A DNA stretch of 64,000 nt, taken from positions 620,001 through 684,000 of the forward strand of contig NZ_JTKH01000006.1 in assembly GCF_000827885.1 (NCBI RefSeq), in the 5' to 3' direction. A model generated the notes under the pieces. That model saw only the letters and a list, made by a program, of their open reading frames with translations, had not been told where the DNA came from and did no database searches. The position numbers and the translations under genes are program-made. Below, piece by piece: positions 54,840-63,450 of this stretch; position 1 is the first letter of the stretch, and each line of letters starts with the position of its first letter. The DNA comes from Vibrio renipiscarius. GTDB taxonomy: Bacteria; Pseudomonadota; Gammaproteobacteria; Enterobacterales; Vibrionaceae.

Positions 54840-55967
54840 ATGAGAGCATTACATTCATTTTTTGATGGAAAACTAAAATTGGGCGTTGCAACGCTCGCCG
54901 CCACGATCGCTTTAGTCGGGTGTGGTGAAGAAAAGCAAAAAGCTGATGAGGTTGCTCAGCAAGCTGAACCTGACAAAGTCTATAAATTAAAATTGGCAGA
55001 AACATGGGGACCCAATTTCCCAATTTTTGGTGATGCCACAAAAAATATGGCAAAGATGGCAGAAGAGATGTCGAATGGTCGTCTGATCATTACGATTGAT
55101 TCATCCAATAAACATAAAGCCCCGCTGGGTGTGTTTGATATGGTGAAGTCAGGCCAGTACGATCTTGGCCACTCTGCGTCGTATTATTGGAAGGGTAAGG
55201 TTCCCAATACGCTTTACTTCACCTCAATGCCATTTGGCATGCTACCAACCGAACAATACGCGTGGTTCTACTACGGTGGCGGTATGGAGCTGATGGAAGA
55301 GGTTTATGCACCTCATAATCTATTGTCTTTCCCTGGTGGCAATACCGATACACAGATGGGGGGGTGGTTCCAAAAAGAAATCAACTCAGTCGATGATCTG
55401 CAAGGTCTTAAAATGCGCATTCCTGGATTTGCAGGTGAAATTTTAGCGGAACTCGGTGCGAAACCAACCAATATTGCGCCGGGTGAACTCTACACATCAT
55501 TAGAGCGTCGAACCATTGATGCGCTCGAGTGGGTAGGGCCTTCGCTCGATCTTCGCATGGGATTCCATAAGATTGCGCCGTACTACTACACGGGTTGGCA
55601 TGAGCCAGGGACTGAGCTGCAATTCTTAGTCAACCAACGCACATGGGATAAGTTACCTGCCGATCTTCAAGCCATTCTTCAAACCGCAATGAAAACCGCT
55701 GCGTATGATATGTATACCCAGTCTAAGCATGAAAGCGGCAAGAACTGGGCGTCAATTCAGTCGGAATACCCAGATGTTCAAGTGAAAGATTTCCCTGTTG
55801 AAGTGATGACGTCTTTGCGTGAAGCGAATGATCGTCTGCTGAGCGAGCATGCTGATAAAGATGCGTTAGCGAAGAAAATTCAAGACTCGCAAGCCGCGTA
55901 TATTGAGCAGGTTCGACCTTGGTCAAACATTTCACATCGTGCGTATCTCAATAGCCAAGCGCAATAA
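54840..55967 (+). CDS. dctP: TRAP transporter substrate-binding lipoprotein (DctP family)
   Basis: A 375-residue periplasmic solute receptor. Its lipoprotein signal ends in ALVGC with Cys28. Family landmarks are YKLKLAETWGPNFPIF, a carboxylate-binding arginine in GLKMRIPGFAGEI and DALEWVGPSLDLRMGFHKIAPYYYTGWHEPG. The last resembles the TakP-like group that binds alpha-keto acids, so an organic or keto acid is likely. The lipid anchor is unusual, as many DctP proteins are free. It is the first gene of the transporter, with the membrane subunits downstream. Confidence 0.92.
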   Translation: MRALHSFFDGKLKLGVATLAATIALVGCGEEKQKADEVAQQAEPDKVYKLKLAETWGPNFPIFGDATKNMAKMAEEMSNGRLIITIDSSNKHKAPLGVFDMVKSGQYDLGHSASYYWKGKVPNTLYFTSMPFGMLPTEQYAWFYYGGGMELMEEVYAPHNLLSFPGGNTDTQMGGWFQKEINSVDDLQGLKMRIPGFAGEILAELGAKPTNIAPGELYTSLERRTIDALEWVGPSLDLRMGFHKIAPYYYTGWHEPGTELQFLVNQRTWDKLPADLQAILQTAMKTAAYDMYTQSKHESGKNWASIQSEYPDVQVKDFPVEVMTSLREANDRLLSEHADKDALAKKIQDSQAAYIEQVRPWSNISHRAYLNSQAQ

Positions 55968-56076
55968 CGGAACGTCATCATTACGTTCAATCGCTGAGAA
56001 CATAATCTTGTGTGGTACACACACTTATTTTAAGTGACATTGTCACTCTGGGGCCCAAGAAACCCTACAACAATAA

Positions 56077-56102
56077 GCTCCGCCGACGTTGTCGAGCGGA
56101 GC
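56077..56102 (+). promoter_or_regulatory. Hairpin between dctP and dctQ
   Basis: The long stem GCTCCGC-CGAC/GTCG-A-GCGGAGC with a GTT loop is followed by ACTTTTAAAA. It is probably a stabilising or partial-termination element that keeps the binding protein in excess over the membrane subunits. Confidence 0.65.
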
Positions 56103-56129
56103 ACTTTTAAAAATTCCACGGAGTTAGGA

Positions 56130-56663
56130 ATGCGAAGTTTAATTTATGTTGAACGGCTATTTAATCGCTTTGGCGATTTGCTCGGCTGGTTATCAAGCCT
56201 TTTATTTATCCTGCTACTTGTGAACGTTGTCTATGACGTGGTGATGCGTTATGTGTTTAACGACGTGTCCATCGCCTTCCAAGAAATGGAATGGCATCTC
56301 TTCTCAGCCGTCTTCCTGATAGGTGTGCCTTACGCGATTAAAGCGGGCGGGCATGTTCGCGTTGACTTGTTTTATGAGCGTCTGTCAAACAAGGCTCAAG
56401 CGGTGATCGATATACTGGGTACGGTCTTCTTCTTACTTCCGTTCTGTCTGTTGGTCGCCTGGTTTGGTGTCGATTTTGCCAAAGAAAGTTATGCCTTAGG
56501 CGAGACGTCAGGCGATCCCGGCGGCTTGTCATATCGTTGGATCATTAAAGGCATGATCCCACTTTCATTTTTGTTTATGGCGGTGAGTGGCGTTGGGTTG
56601 GTACTGCATTCGTTAAACAGAATTTTTAATCCACATCTGATGCACGCGCAAGCGGCGAAATAG
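56130..56663 (+). CDS. dctQ: TRAP transporter small membrane subunit (DctQ)
   Basis: A 177-residue protein with four predicted helices (for example LSSLLFILLLVNVVYDVVMRYVF and PFCLLVAWFGVDFA) and the DctQ signature segment AFQEMEWHLFSAVFLIGVPYAIKAGGHVRVDL. It pairs with DctM to make the sodium-driven importer. The ATG at 56130 sits in GGAGTTAGGAATG. The frame is open 32 codons upstream, but that part overlaps the hairpin and lacks family similarity. It is 11 bases before dctM. Confidence 0.93.
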   Translation: MRSLIYVERLFNRFGDLLGWLSSLLFILLLVNVVYDVVMRYVFNDVSIAFQEMEWHLFSAVFLIGVPYAIKAGGHVRVDLFYERLSNKAQAVIDILGTVFFLLPFCLLVAWFGVDFAKESYALGETSGDPGGLSYRWIIKGMIPLSFLFMAVSGVGLVLHSLNRIFNPHLMHAQAAK

Positions 56664-56673
56664 GAGACGAAAG

Positions 56674-57957
56674 ATGATTGGTATCGTTATGTTCTTTGTC
56701 GCCTTGTTTGCTTTGCTGCTTGGCTTTCCAGTGGCCTTTACCTTTGGCGGTATTGCGCTTATTTTCGGCGTTTGGGCGGAAGGACTAGAAATGTTCGCTT
56801 TCATGCCATATCGCATTCAGTCCATCATGGAAAATACCGTTTTGATGGCTGTGCCGCTGTTTGTTTTTATGGGGCTAGTGCTGCAAAAAACACGTTTAGC
56901 AGAGCAATTATTGGAATCGATGGGGCGTCTTTTTGGCGGCGTTCGTGGTGGTATTGCGATTTCTACCGTCTTGGTTGGTGCATTATTAGCGGCATCAACA
57001 GGTGTGGTTGGCGCATCGGTGGTGGCGATGGGGCTAATTTCATTGCCGGTTATGCTGAAATACAATTACGACAAAGGATTAGCTTGCGGAACGATCTGTG
57101 CGTCAGGCACGTTAGGCCAAATCATCCCACCTTCTATCGTTCTTATTCTGCTTGGTGATGTTCTCGGTGTGCCGGTTGGTGATCTGTTCCAGGCGGCGAT
57201 TTGGCCTGGGATTGTGCTGGTTGGTGCGTATGTCATCTATATCTTAATTTACGCCAAACTTAATCCCCAAGCGGCGCAGTCGATGGAGCGGGATCCGAAT
57301 GTCAGCCGCTCACAAGAGGTATTCACGGCACTGAAAGCGGTCATTCCGCCGCTTGCATTGATTGTGGTGGTCCTAGGTTCGATTTTTGCGGGTATCGCAA
57401 CACCAACCGAATCGGCGGCCTTAGGAGGCGCTGGTGCGATCGTATTAGCTCTGCTTTACAAGCAATTTAGCTGGCGCATGATTTATGACGCGTCAAAAGA
57501 AACGGTAAAAGTAACGGCAATGGTGTTTGCGATCTTACTGGGCGCAACAGCATTCTCAATGGCGTTTACTTACACGGGGGGCGATGCGCTCGTTGAAGAG
57601 TGGATGCTGCAAATTCCGGGTGAAAAATGGGGCTTTCTCATCATCACCATGTTGGTCATTTTGGTTTTGGGCTTCTTTATTGATTTTGTGGAAATCTGTT
57701 TCATTATCGTCCCTATCATTGCGCCAGTCGCCGAGCTGATGGGGATCAATATGACTTGGTTTGCTATTTTGATTGCCATGAATCTGCAGACGTCATTCTT
57801 AACACCGCCTTTTGGTTTTAGTCTTTTCTATCTGAAAGGCGTCGCTCCGAGTGGTATAACGACTCGGGATATTTATCGCGGGGTGATGCCATTTATTGCC
57901 ATCCAAATCGCGGTCCTCGCATCGCTGTTGGCCTTTCCTCAATTTTACGGAATGTGA
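56674..57957 (+). CDS. dctM: TRAP transporter large membrane subunit (DctM)
   Basis: A 427-residue integral membrane protein with about twelve helices. The family signatures include GFPVAFTFGGIALIFG, ALLAASTGVVGASVVAMG and FGFSLFYLKGVAP near the C-terminus. It forms the ion-coupled permease with DctQ. The ATG at 56674 follows AGGAGACGAAAG. A terminator separates it from the two-component genes, which lie in the same direction 123 bases on. Confidence 0.95.
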   Translation: MIGIVMFFVALFALLLGFPVAFTFGGIALIFGVWAEGLEMFAFMPYRIQSIMENTVLMAVPLFVFMGLVLQKTRLAEQLLESMGRLFGGVRGGIAISTVLVGALLAASTGVVGASVVAMGLISLPVMLKYNYDKGLACGTICASGTLGQIIPPSIVLILLGDVLGVPVGDLFQAAIWPGIVLVGAYVIYILIYAKLNPQAAQSMERDPNVSRSQEVFTALKAVIPPLALIVVVLGSIFAGIATPTESAALGGAGAIVLALLYKQFSWRMIYDASKETVKVTAMVFAILLGATAFSMAFTYTGGDALVEEWMLQIPGEKWGFLIITMLVILVLGFFIDFVEICFIIVPIIAPVAELMGINMTWFAILIAMNLQTSFLTPPFGFSLFYLKGVAPSGITTRDIYRGVMPFIAIQIAVLASLLAFPQFYGM

Positions 57958-57998
57958 TCATGTGATTTTTGTTAACGCCTTGTAAATGATAGAGTAAA

Positions 57999-58020
57999 GC
58001 GGCTTACCTTGGTAAGTCGT
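57999..58020 (+). terminator. Rho-independent terminator of the TRAP operon
   Basis: A 10-bp stem (GCGGCTTACC/GGTAAGTCGT, two G-T pairs) with a TT loop and eight T residues. Confidence 0.85.
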
Positions 58021-58079
58021 TTTTTTTTGGTTTCGCCTGGCGAGATGGCTAAGGCTGATTTCTTATATTTGGGGGAAGG

Positions 58080-59435
58080 ATGCCTCTAAAGATCAAACTG
58101 ATTTTACTCAGCTTGTTGCCGTTGTTATTGGTGACGATAAGTACGAGCTGGATTTCTGTTTATCAGTCACAGACTTTGCGTGATAAAGAAGTGGAAATTA
58201 TCCGCTCTAGCCTTATTAAGTCAAAAGAGTCGGCGCTCAAAGACAGTGTCGATTTGGCCTTTGATGCGATTCGGCACGTCTATAATAATCCGAACATTGA
58301 AGAGCAAGCGGCGAAGCAACAAGTTAAGCATATCCTCTCTAAATTACGCTATGGAAAAGATGGTTATTTCTTTGTGTATTATCAGGATGGAACCAACCTC
58401 GTTCACCCGATTATGCCTGAATTAGAAGGGCAAAATTTATTACATATTCAAGATGAAAATGGCGACTATCTTCTGGAGGCCTTGTTGGCACGCGCCAAAT
58501 CAGGCGGCGGTTTTCATCAATATTTGTGGCAGAAACCCTCCACAGGGGAGACCGTGCCCAAGTTAAGCTACGCGCAATGGCTTGATAAATGGAATTGGAT
58601 GATCGGCACGGGCTTATACATGGAAGATGTCAGTGTAGAAGTCGCTAATTTAAAAGACGCGGTAAACAAAAATATTGAGACGACTTTTTTTTCTCTCGTC
58701 GTTATCGTGGTTATTTCCATGGCCGTAATTGTGGTACTGACGCTTGCGGTGAACTTACATGAGCACCGTATTGCCGATCGTAGTTTAAAAGAACTGGCCC
58801 ATAAAACCGTGATGTTTCAAGAAGACGAAAAGAAGCATCTCGCGAGAGAGTTGCATGATGGTATTAACCAGTTGTTGGTCTCGAGTAAGTGCCATTTAGA
58901 ACTATTGGGCAAGAAGATTGAAGACCCAGGGCAAAAGCAGCATTTAGCGCATTCTCAGCATTCATTGATGATGGCGATAAACGAAGTTCGTCACATCTCG
59001 CATAAGCTAAGGCCAAGCGCTCTTGACGATATTGGGTTGGAAGCGGCGCTCACGACCTTACTTCAGGATTTTAGAGCGCATTCAGGGATAGGCGTTGAAG
59101 TGGTGTTTGAGCGCCAAGAACGCAAACTGCCGTCGGAGATTGCCACAACGTTATACCGCGTTGCTCAAGAATCGTTGACCAACATTGAAAAACACTCGCG
59201 AGCGAAGACAGTCAATGTGATTCTGCAGCAAATGGGGCCGATGTTACAGCTGATTATTCGCGATGATGGCGTGGGATTTGATGCCAGTGCGACGCTTCGA
59301 AAAACAGGTATCGGGCTTAGAAACATGCGAGAGCGGGTGGAATTTATTGGTGGGGAGTTCGAGCTAGCCAGTGAGCCTGGCTTTGGTACGGAGATAACCG
59401 TGTTATTGCAAGTGGATGGATTCGTTTATGAATAA
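58080..59435 (+). CDS. Cache-domain sensor histidine kinase (HisKA_3)
   Basis: A 451-residue membrane kinase. Helix 1 is at about 8-27 (LLSLLPLLLVTISTSWISVY), the periplasmic single Cache domain at about 30-195 (LRYGKDGYFFVYYQDGTNLVHP, a pattern of small-organic-acid binding Cache), and helix 2 at about 203-223. The HisKA_3 dimerisation site has the phospho-histidine H259 in ARELHDGINQ, and HATPase_c has DDGVGFD and GIGLRNMRERV. It lies just after the TRAP genes and probably senses their substrate. It overlaps the regulator gene by eight bases. Confidence 0.92.
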   Translation: MPLKIKLILLSLLPLLLVTISTSWISVYQSQTLRDKEVEIIRSSLIKSKESALKDSVDLAFDAIRHVYNNPNIEEQAAKQQVKHILSKLRYGKDGYFFVYYQDGTNLVHPIMPELEGQNLLHIQDENGDYLLEALLARAKSGGGFHQYLWQKPSTGETVPKLSYAQWLDKWNWMIGTGLYMEDVSVEVANLKDAVNKNIETTFFSLVVIVVISMAVIVVLTLAVNLHEHRIADRSLKELAHKTVMFQEDEKKHLARELHDGINQLLVSSKCHLELLGKKIEDPGQKQHLAHSQHSLMMAINEVRHISHKLRPSALDDIGLEAALTTLLQDFRAHSGIGVEVVFERQERKLPSEIATTLYRVAQESLTNIEKHSRAKTVNVILQQMGPMLQLIIRDDGVGFDASATLRKTGIGLRNMRERVEFIGGEFELASEPGFGTEITVLLQVDGFVYE

Positions 59436-60063
59436 ACCGATCAAAGTAGTGATTGTGGATGATCATCAAGTGGTCCTTGATGGATTTATGGCGCGATTAA
59501 GCTTAGAGCCCGATATCGAGGTGATAGGCACAGCAAGCAATGGCGTTGAAGCTTTTGAAGTGGTGAAAGCCTTGTCTCCGGATGTCGTGTTGATGGACGT
59601 GAGTATGCCGGTCATGAATGGGATTGATGCGACTCGTGTCATTAAAGATGAATTACCCCATGTTAAAGTGTTGATGCTCACTATGCATGACAACCGTGAG
59701 TACATCATGAAGGTGATGCAGTGCGGTGCGGTCGGCTATATGCTGAAAGAAATTTCATCGGAAAAAATGGTGCAAGCGATCAAAACGGTTGAACAAGGGT
59801 CAACGTATTTTTGTGAGTCGGTCACTCAAACCTTGTTCTCGCAAGGTGACATTTCCATGGCGAATAAGCCCAATCCTCTGAGTCGCCGAGAAGAATCGGT
59901 GTTGAAATTAGTGGCGCAAGGTTGCAGCAGTAAAAAAGTCGCTAGCTTATTGAATATCAGTTATCGAACGGTGGAAACGCACCGCCAGAACATCAAACAC
60001 AAACTTGAACTGAGCAGCACCGCGGAGCTGGCTAAATACGCGGTGGAGCAAGGCATGATTTAG
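59428..60063 (+). CDS. NarL/FixJ-family response regulator
   Basis: A 211-residue regulator whose receiver (1-120) has the acid pocket VDDH and the acceptor D57 (VVLMDVSMP), and K in YMLKEISS. The LuxR-type helix-turn-helix (about 150-205) reads LSRREESVLKLVAQGCSSKKVASLL. ATG 59428 is preferred over 59416 because GGA lies seven bases before it. It is the partner of the overlapping sensor and probably acts on the upstream TRAP promoter. Confidence 0.93.
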   Translation: MNKPIKVVIVDDHQVVLDGFMARLSLEPDIEVIGTASNGVEAFEVVKALSPDVVLMDVSMPVMNGIDATRVIKDELPHVKVLMLTMHDNREYIMKVMQCGAVGYMLKEISSEKMVQAIKTVEQGSTYFCESVTQTLFSQGDISMANKPNPLSRREESVLKLVAQGCSSKKVASLLNISYRTVETHRQNIKHKLELSSTAELAKYAVEQGMI

Positions 60064-60278
60064 CGCTACCCTCAAATCCTTATCGTCACAGGGCAGTGGT
60101 TGCTTGCTATGTGATGTGAGGTGATGTGAGCAACTGAACCTGACACGCGGTGAGTGGGACGAGATGAAACGTCTTTGTCTGTTTGGTTAGCAACAAGTTA
60201 TGTAAGTTATGTAAGTGTGGCTGAGATAGAAGGGGGGAAAGGGTAGAATCCACTTCAAATTCTTTAAGCGGCAACACT

Positions 60279-60626
60279 ATGTCATACCCGGTCAATCTAC
60301 ATCAAAACTACCACGCCCACTTCTATTTTGGTCCTGAAACGAGCGATTACGCGGCCCAAGTTCGAGAGGATATCCATCAAAAATTGGGGTTGTTTGTGGG
60401 GCGTTTTAACCAACGTTTGGTAGGTCCGCATACGCAATGGAGTTTTGAAATCGATTTCAACCATGCCCAGTTTGATGACGCGATTGCTTGGCTTGATAAC
60501 ATTCGCCAGCAGCATTCTGTGTTAGTTCATGCGGTAACGGATAATGATTATCTTGACCACACGGAGTACGTCTATTGGCTAGGAGAGCCGATTCAGTTGG
60601 ACCTGTCCCTGTTTAGCGCGCCTTAG
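60279..60626 (+). CDS. DOPA 4,5-dioxygenase-family protein
   Basis: A 115-residue protein of the small DOPA-dioxygenase family (PF08883-like). Metal-binding candidates are in YHAHFYFGP, VGPHTQWSFEI and LVHAVTDNDYLDHTEYVYWLG, a three-part histidine pattern typical of it. Fungal relatives open dihydroxyphenylalanine rings; the bacterial role is unclear. It stands alone before the GGDEF/EAL gene, which converges on it. The ATG at 60279 has no strong ribosome site. Confidence 0.85.
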   Translation: MSYPVNLHQNYHAHFYFGPETSDYAAQVREDIHQKLGLFVGRFNQRLVGPHTQWSFEIDFNHAQFDDAIAWLDNIRQQHSVLVHAVTDNDYLDHTEYVYWLGEPIQLDLSLFSAP

Positions 60627-60644
60627 TTATGGTTTCGTGAGGGC

Positions 60645-62456
60645 TTAAACGGCTCTCACATTCGGCGTTCTTTGCATATAGTGTTTTTGCATAAAACGCT
60701 CGGTAAACTGCTCGGCCGAGACCGGTTGGGAAAAAAGGTAGCCTTGATACTCGTGGCATCCCTCGCTCACAAGCAGCAGACGTTGCGCTTCATATTCTAC
60801 GCCTTCCGCAATCACTTTTTTACCCATGTTATGCCCAAGTTGAATAATGGTCTTCACCAGCATGTGATCGTTTTTTATGTTTACACAGTCATCGACGAAA
60901 GACTTATCAATTTTGAGCACGTCTATAGGCAGATGTTTGAGGTAATTGAGGGATGAGTAGGCGACACCAAAGTCATCAATGGCGATAGTCACCCCCTCAT
61001 CTTGCAAGCGTCGGCAAATCTTAGTCACGCGATCAGTGTCTTTCATCAGAGTGGTTTCGGTTATTTCAATCTGCAATAAATGAGGGTCTAATTCCGTTTG
61101 ACGCAGAATATGCCGAATGTAAGGGAAGAGGTCATCATGAGCAAATTGAACCGTTGAAACATTGACTGAAATCGTAATTGGGTGACCGGCATCCGCCCAT
61201 TGTTTTGCTTGTAAACAAGCCGTACGGATAACCCAACGGCCAATCATAATGATTTGCTTGGTCTGCTCTGCAATCGCAATAAATTCCGCAGGGCTGATGG
61301 TTCCAAGGACAGGATGCTGCCAACGAATGAGGGCTTCGGCCCCGTTTACACATTGCGCATTCATGGTCACTTTAGGTTGATAGAAAAGTTCGAATTGCCC
61401 TTGTTTAATCGCTTGTTCCAGTTGCGATTCGATTTGATGAGTACGGATCGTTTCATCAAGCAATGATTCGTCATACCAGCGGACTCGATTTTTTCCGGTG
61501 CTTTTGGCTTTTTGAGTGGCAATATCGACGTTTTTTAGCCAAATGTCATGATTATTGGCGGCTTTTTTTAATGAAGAGATCCCGGCAGAAAAAGTGATCT
61601 GATAAGAGCCTCTGTTTAATTCAAATTGAAATTGATCCGAGCGCATTAATTCGCGCACCATGCCGCTCACTTGATGATCAATATTGTCCCGCTCAGTCAG
61701 TAGAATAACAAACTCATCCCCCTCTAAGCGAAACAACTGTGCTCTATCAATCGAAATATATTTAAGTTGTTCCGCGATCGCTTTTAACAGCATATCGGCC
61801 TGATGTTGGCCAAATGACTCGTTAACTTCTTTAAAATTATCGATATCAACTTTTAGCAACACAAAATCTTTGTTGTCACCGCTTATGTTGGTGTGCGTCT
61901 CTATATACTCATAAAATGCTCGACGATTGGGCAGTTGGGTTAGGAAGTCGGTTAAGCTTTCTTTGCGGTATACCTTAAGTTGTTCATCAAATTTGCGTTT
62001 GTAATACGTCATCACGGTAGCAAAAGTGGTGATCAATAATAGCTCGATCGTGTTTTCAACTAAGTGCGGGAATTGGTCGGACGGAACCGTAAAGAAATAA
62101 TGGGCGATTAAAGAAATCACAACTAACATCGGCCAAATGGTGCCAGGGAAAAGAACCAAATAGCACAGCGGCAGCAATAAAAAGGCGTCATCAAGCGCCC
62201 CCAGTTCTAAGGGCTCGATGGCGCCACCTAAAAGAACATGGACAAAGGAACAAAATGCGAGAAATTTACAACGCTTTGGGGAGTGAGTCAGTAGTGCGGC
62301 AATCATACCAAAAGGAAAGAGAATATACGTCCAACCGACGACGTGATGTTCGGTGATCAAGGTGTAAGAAATGAGGCCAATTGCAATCATATAGCCAGCA
62401 CGAACTACTACTTTGATGTCTAATGCATCTACTACTTTCTGCGTAATACTCTTCAT
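60645..62456 (-). CDS. Membrane GGDEF/EAL protein, likely c-di-GMP phosphodiesterase
   Basis: A 603-residue protein with five or six N-terminal helices (about 20-155), then GGDEF (about 165-330) and EAL (about 345-600). The cyclase signature reads EGDEF instead of GGDEF, so that domain is probably inactive. The EAL domain keeps EALIRW, the NVSTVQF segment, EITET, AIDDFG, KIDKSFV and VIAEGVE, so it should break down c-di-GMP. The start is ATG 62456, with GGA just before; a TTG ten codons up is less likely. The ligand of the membrane domain is unknown. Confidence 0.9.
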   Translation of the reverse strand: MKSITQKVVDALDIKVVVRAGYMIAIGLISYTLITEHHVVGWTYILFPFGMIAALLTHSPKRCKFLAFCSFVHVLLGGAIEPLELGALDDAFLLLPLCYLVLFPGTIWPMLVVISLIAHYFFTVPSDQFPHLVENTIELLLITTFATVMTYYKRKFDEQLKVYRKESLTDFLTQLPNRRAFYEYIETHTNISGDNKDFVLLKVDIDNFKEVNESFGQHQADMLLKAIAEQLKYISIDRAQLFRLEGDEFVILLTERDNIDHQVSGMVRELMRSDQFQFELNRGSYQITFSAGISSLKKAANNHDIWLKNVDIATQKAKSTGKNRVRWYDESLLDETIRTHQIESQLEQAIKQGQFELFYQPKVTMNAQCVNGAEALIRWQHPVLGTISPAEFIAIAEQTKQIIMIGRWVIRTACLQAKQWADAGHPITISVNVSTVQFAHDDLFPYIRHILRQTELDPHLLQIEITETTLMKDTDRVTKICRRLQDEGVTIAIDDFGVAYSSLNYLKHLPIDVLKIDKSFVDDCVNIKNDHMLVKTIIQLGHNMGKKVIAEGVEYEAQRLLLVSEGCHEYQGYLFSQPVSAEQFTERFMQKHYMQRTPNVRAV

Positions 62457-62708
62457 TCCATATCTCAGCAACTTGTGCGACGACAAGCGACCATAAAGGC
62501 ACTTAACCTATTTATAAACCTGTCAGAAGACACTAGCATGACTCGATTCATAATGAATCGCTTCCGGCAAAATTAAGGGCGTTATTCGAGCGAATTCACA
62601 CCCTCTTTTGGACGCAAATCACGAGTTCAGCGGTGAACAAACGATCGGGAGGAGAAGCAAAAGACGCGGGTACTTTGCCGAGCGATGAGGCTCAAAAATA
62701 GGATGATA

Positions 62709-62836
62709 TATCTCCCCGTTCTACTTGAAATTGCAGTGGTGTTGACTGGCACTCTCAAACCTCATCACATAGCGCCTCTGCACTCAGAGGCTTTGCTCGT
62801 TTGTCGCCTATGTGCATCTTCAAGTTGTGTTTGGGC
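62709..62836. repeat. Intergenic repeat, copy B (about 128 bp)
   Basis: It aligns with 19219-19345 over its full length, sharing TATCTCC, CTACTTGA, GTTGACTGGCACTCTCAA and the closing GCATCTTC(A/G)AGTTG. It lies upstream of the GGDEF/EAL gene, in the same orientation relative to the + strand as copy A. Confidence 0.7.
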
Positions 62837-62991
62837 TTAGGTTTAAGAGTTAGTGACGCAACCGTCATCCATAAAAAACGCTGATAGTATAGAGGCCTCA
62901 TCGCTCATCAACTTATCCATTATTGTTATCGAACAAACGGTTAATCGCATTGTTCTATATCTGAGTGGCATGAAAAGTCAGATTAATATAA

Positions 62992-63007
62992 CTGGGTTTT
63001 TATACAG
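62992..63007. promoter_or_regulatory. Second LexA-like (SOS) box
   Basis: CTGGGTTTTTATACAG fits CTG-N10-CAG; against the 20-base LexA consensus it matches 15 positions. It lies 33 bases upstream of the stronger box, just before the -35 element. Confidence 0.6.
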
Positions 63008-63013
63008 TAAAAC

Positions 63014-63041
63014 TTGACAATTATTTCAGGAGAACTATGCT
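63014..63041 (+). promoter_or_regulatory. Sigma-70 promoter of the SOS-controlled gene
   Basis: TTGACA (63014-63019) is a perfect -35 element; TATGCT (63036-63041), after a 16-base spacer, is the -10. Transcription would start near 63048, inside the LexA box. Confidence 0.6.
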
Positions 63042-63055
63042 GTATATAGATACAG
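63040..63055. promoter_or_regulatory. LexA (SOS) box
   Basis: CTGTATATAGATACAG fits CTGT-N8-ACAG exactly; in the 20-base consensus 18 positions match. It overlaps the -10 element and expected start point, the classic position for LexA repression. Confidence 0.88.
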
Positions 63056-63072
63056 TAAAACGGAGGTGGGGT

Positions 63073-63297
63073 ATGTTGTGGGAAACTCTCGAACGCGTAA
63101 ACCGTGCACGCCAACAGGCGATGCTTGATTCTGAATATTTAAAATCAGCACGAGCTCATCAAAAAGTATTACAAACACAATCGTATTCTTCGGCAATGAA
63201 AAAGTCAGCTCGAAGTGCTCAAAAACAAGAGAAGAAATTGGCTGATATCTATCAACAAGTGGAGTTTGGAGTGAATCCATCCGGACGTGAACACTGA
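63073..63297 (+). CDS. Small SOS-controlled protein of unknown function
   Basis: A 74-residue protein starting at ATG 63073, with GGAGG at 63062-63066, six bases upstream. An in-frame ATG at 63037 lies in the promoter and operator, so it is unlikely to be on the main transcript. The product is basic and almost wholly helical (WETLERVNRARQQAML, then SARAHQKVLQTQSY, then KSARSAQKQEKKLADIY), with no membrane segment. Strong LexA boxes predict DNA-damage induction. It does not resemble SulA, YebG, DinI or UmuD by eye. Confidence 0.8.
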   Translation: MLWETLERVNRARQQAMLDSEYLKSARAHQKVLQTQSYSSAMKKSARSAQKQEKKLADIYQQVEFGVNPSGREH

Positions 63298-63367
63298 TCG
63301 ATAGGGATGACCATGTTGTGATACTTTATCTCGCGTCATTTAATCCGCGATTACAGTTAATACAAAT

Positions 63368-63391
63368 AAGCCTTGCTTGATAGCAAGGCTT
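63368..63391. terminator. Bidirectional terminator between the SOS gene and rarD
   Basis: The stem AAGCCTTGCT/AGCAAGGCTT with a TGAT loop lies between convergent genes. The T runs are modest on both strands. Confidence 0.6.
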
Positions 63392-63450
63392 AATTATTTC
63401 AGCGATAAAGCCTCTGATTGAATCCTCCAATCCTGGCTTGCGTTTTTTCG

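Larger units (their letters stand above)
62457..63072. other. Intergenic region with repeat copy B and SOS promoter
   Basis: The 616 bases contain the GGDEF/EAL gene's promoter, repeat copy B (62709-62836), two LexA-like boxes (62992-63007, 63040-63055) and the promoter of the small SOS gene. No other gene is seen. Confidence 0.6.

Noticed and set aside
63037-63072. Extension of the SOS gene to the ATG at 63037
   Set aside because: This ATG overlaps the -10 and lies just before the LexA box; the transcript would begin downstream. Its ribosome site spacing is also short.
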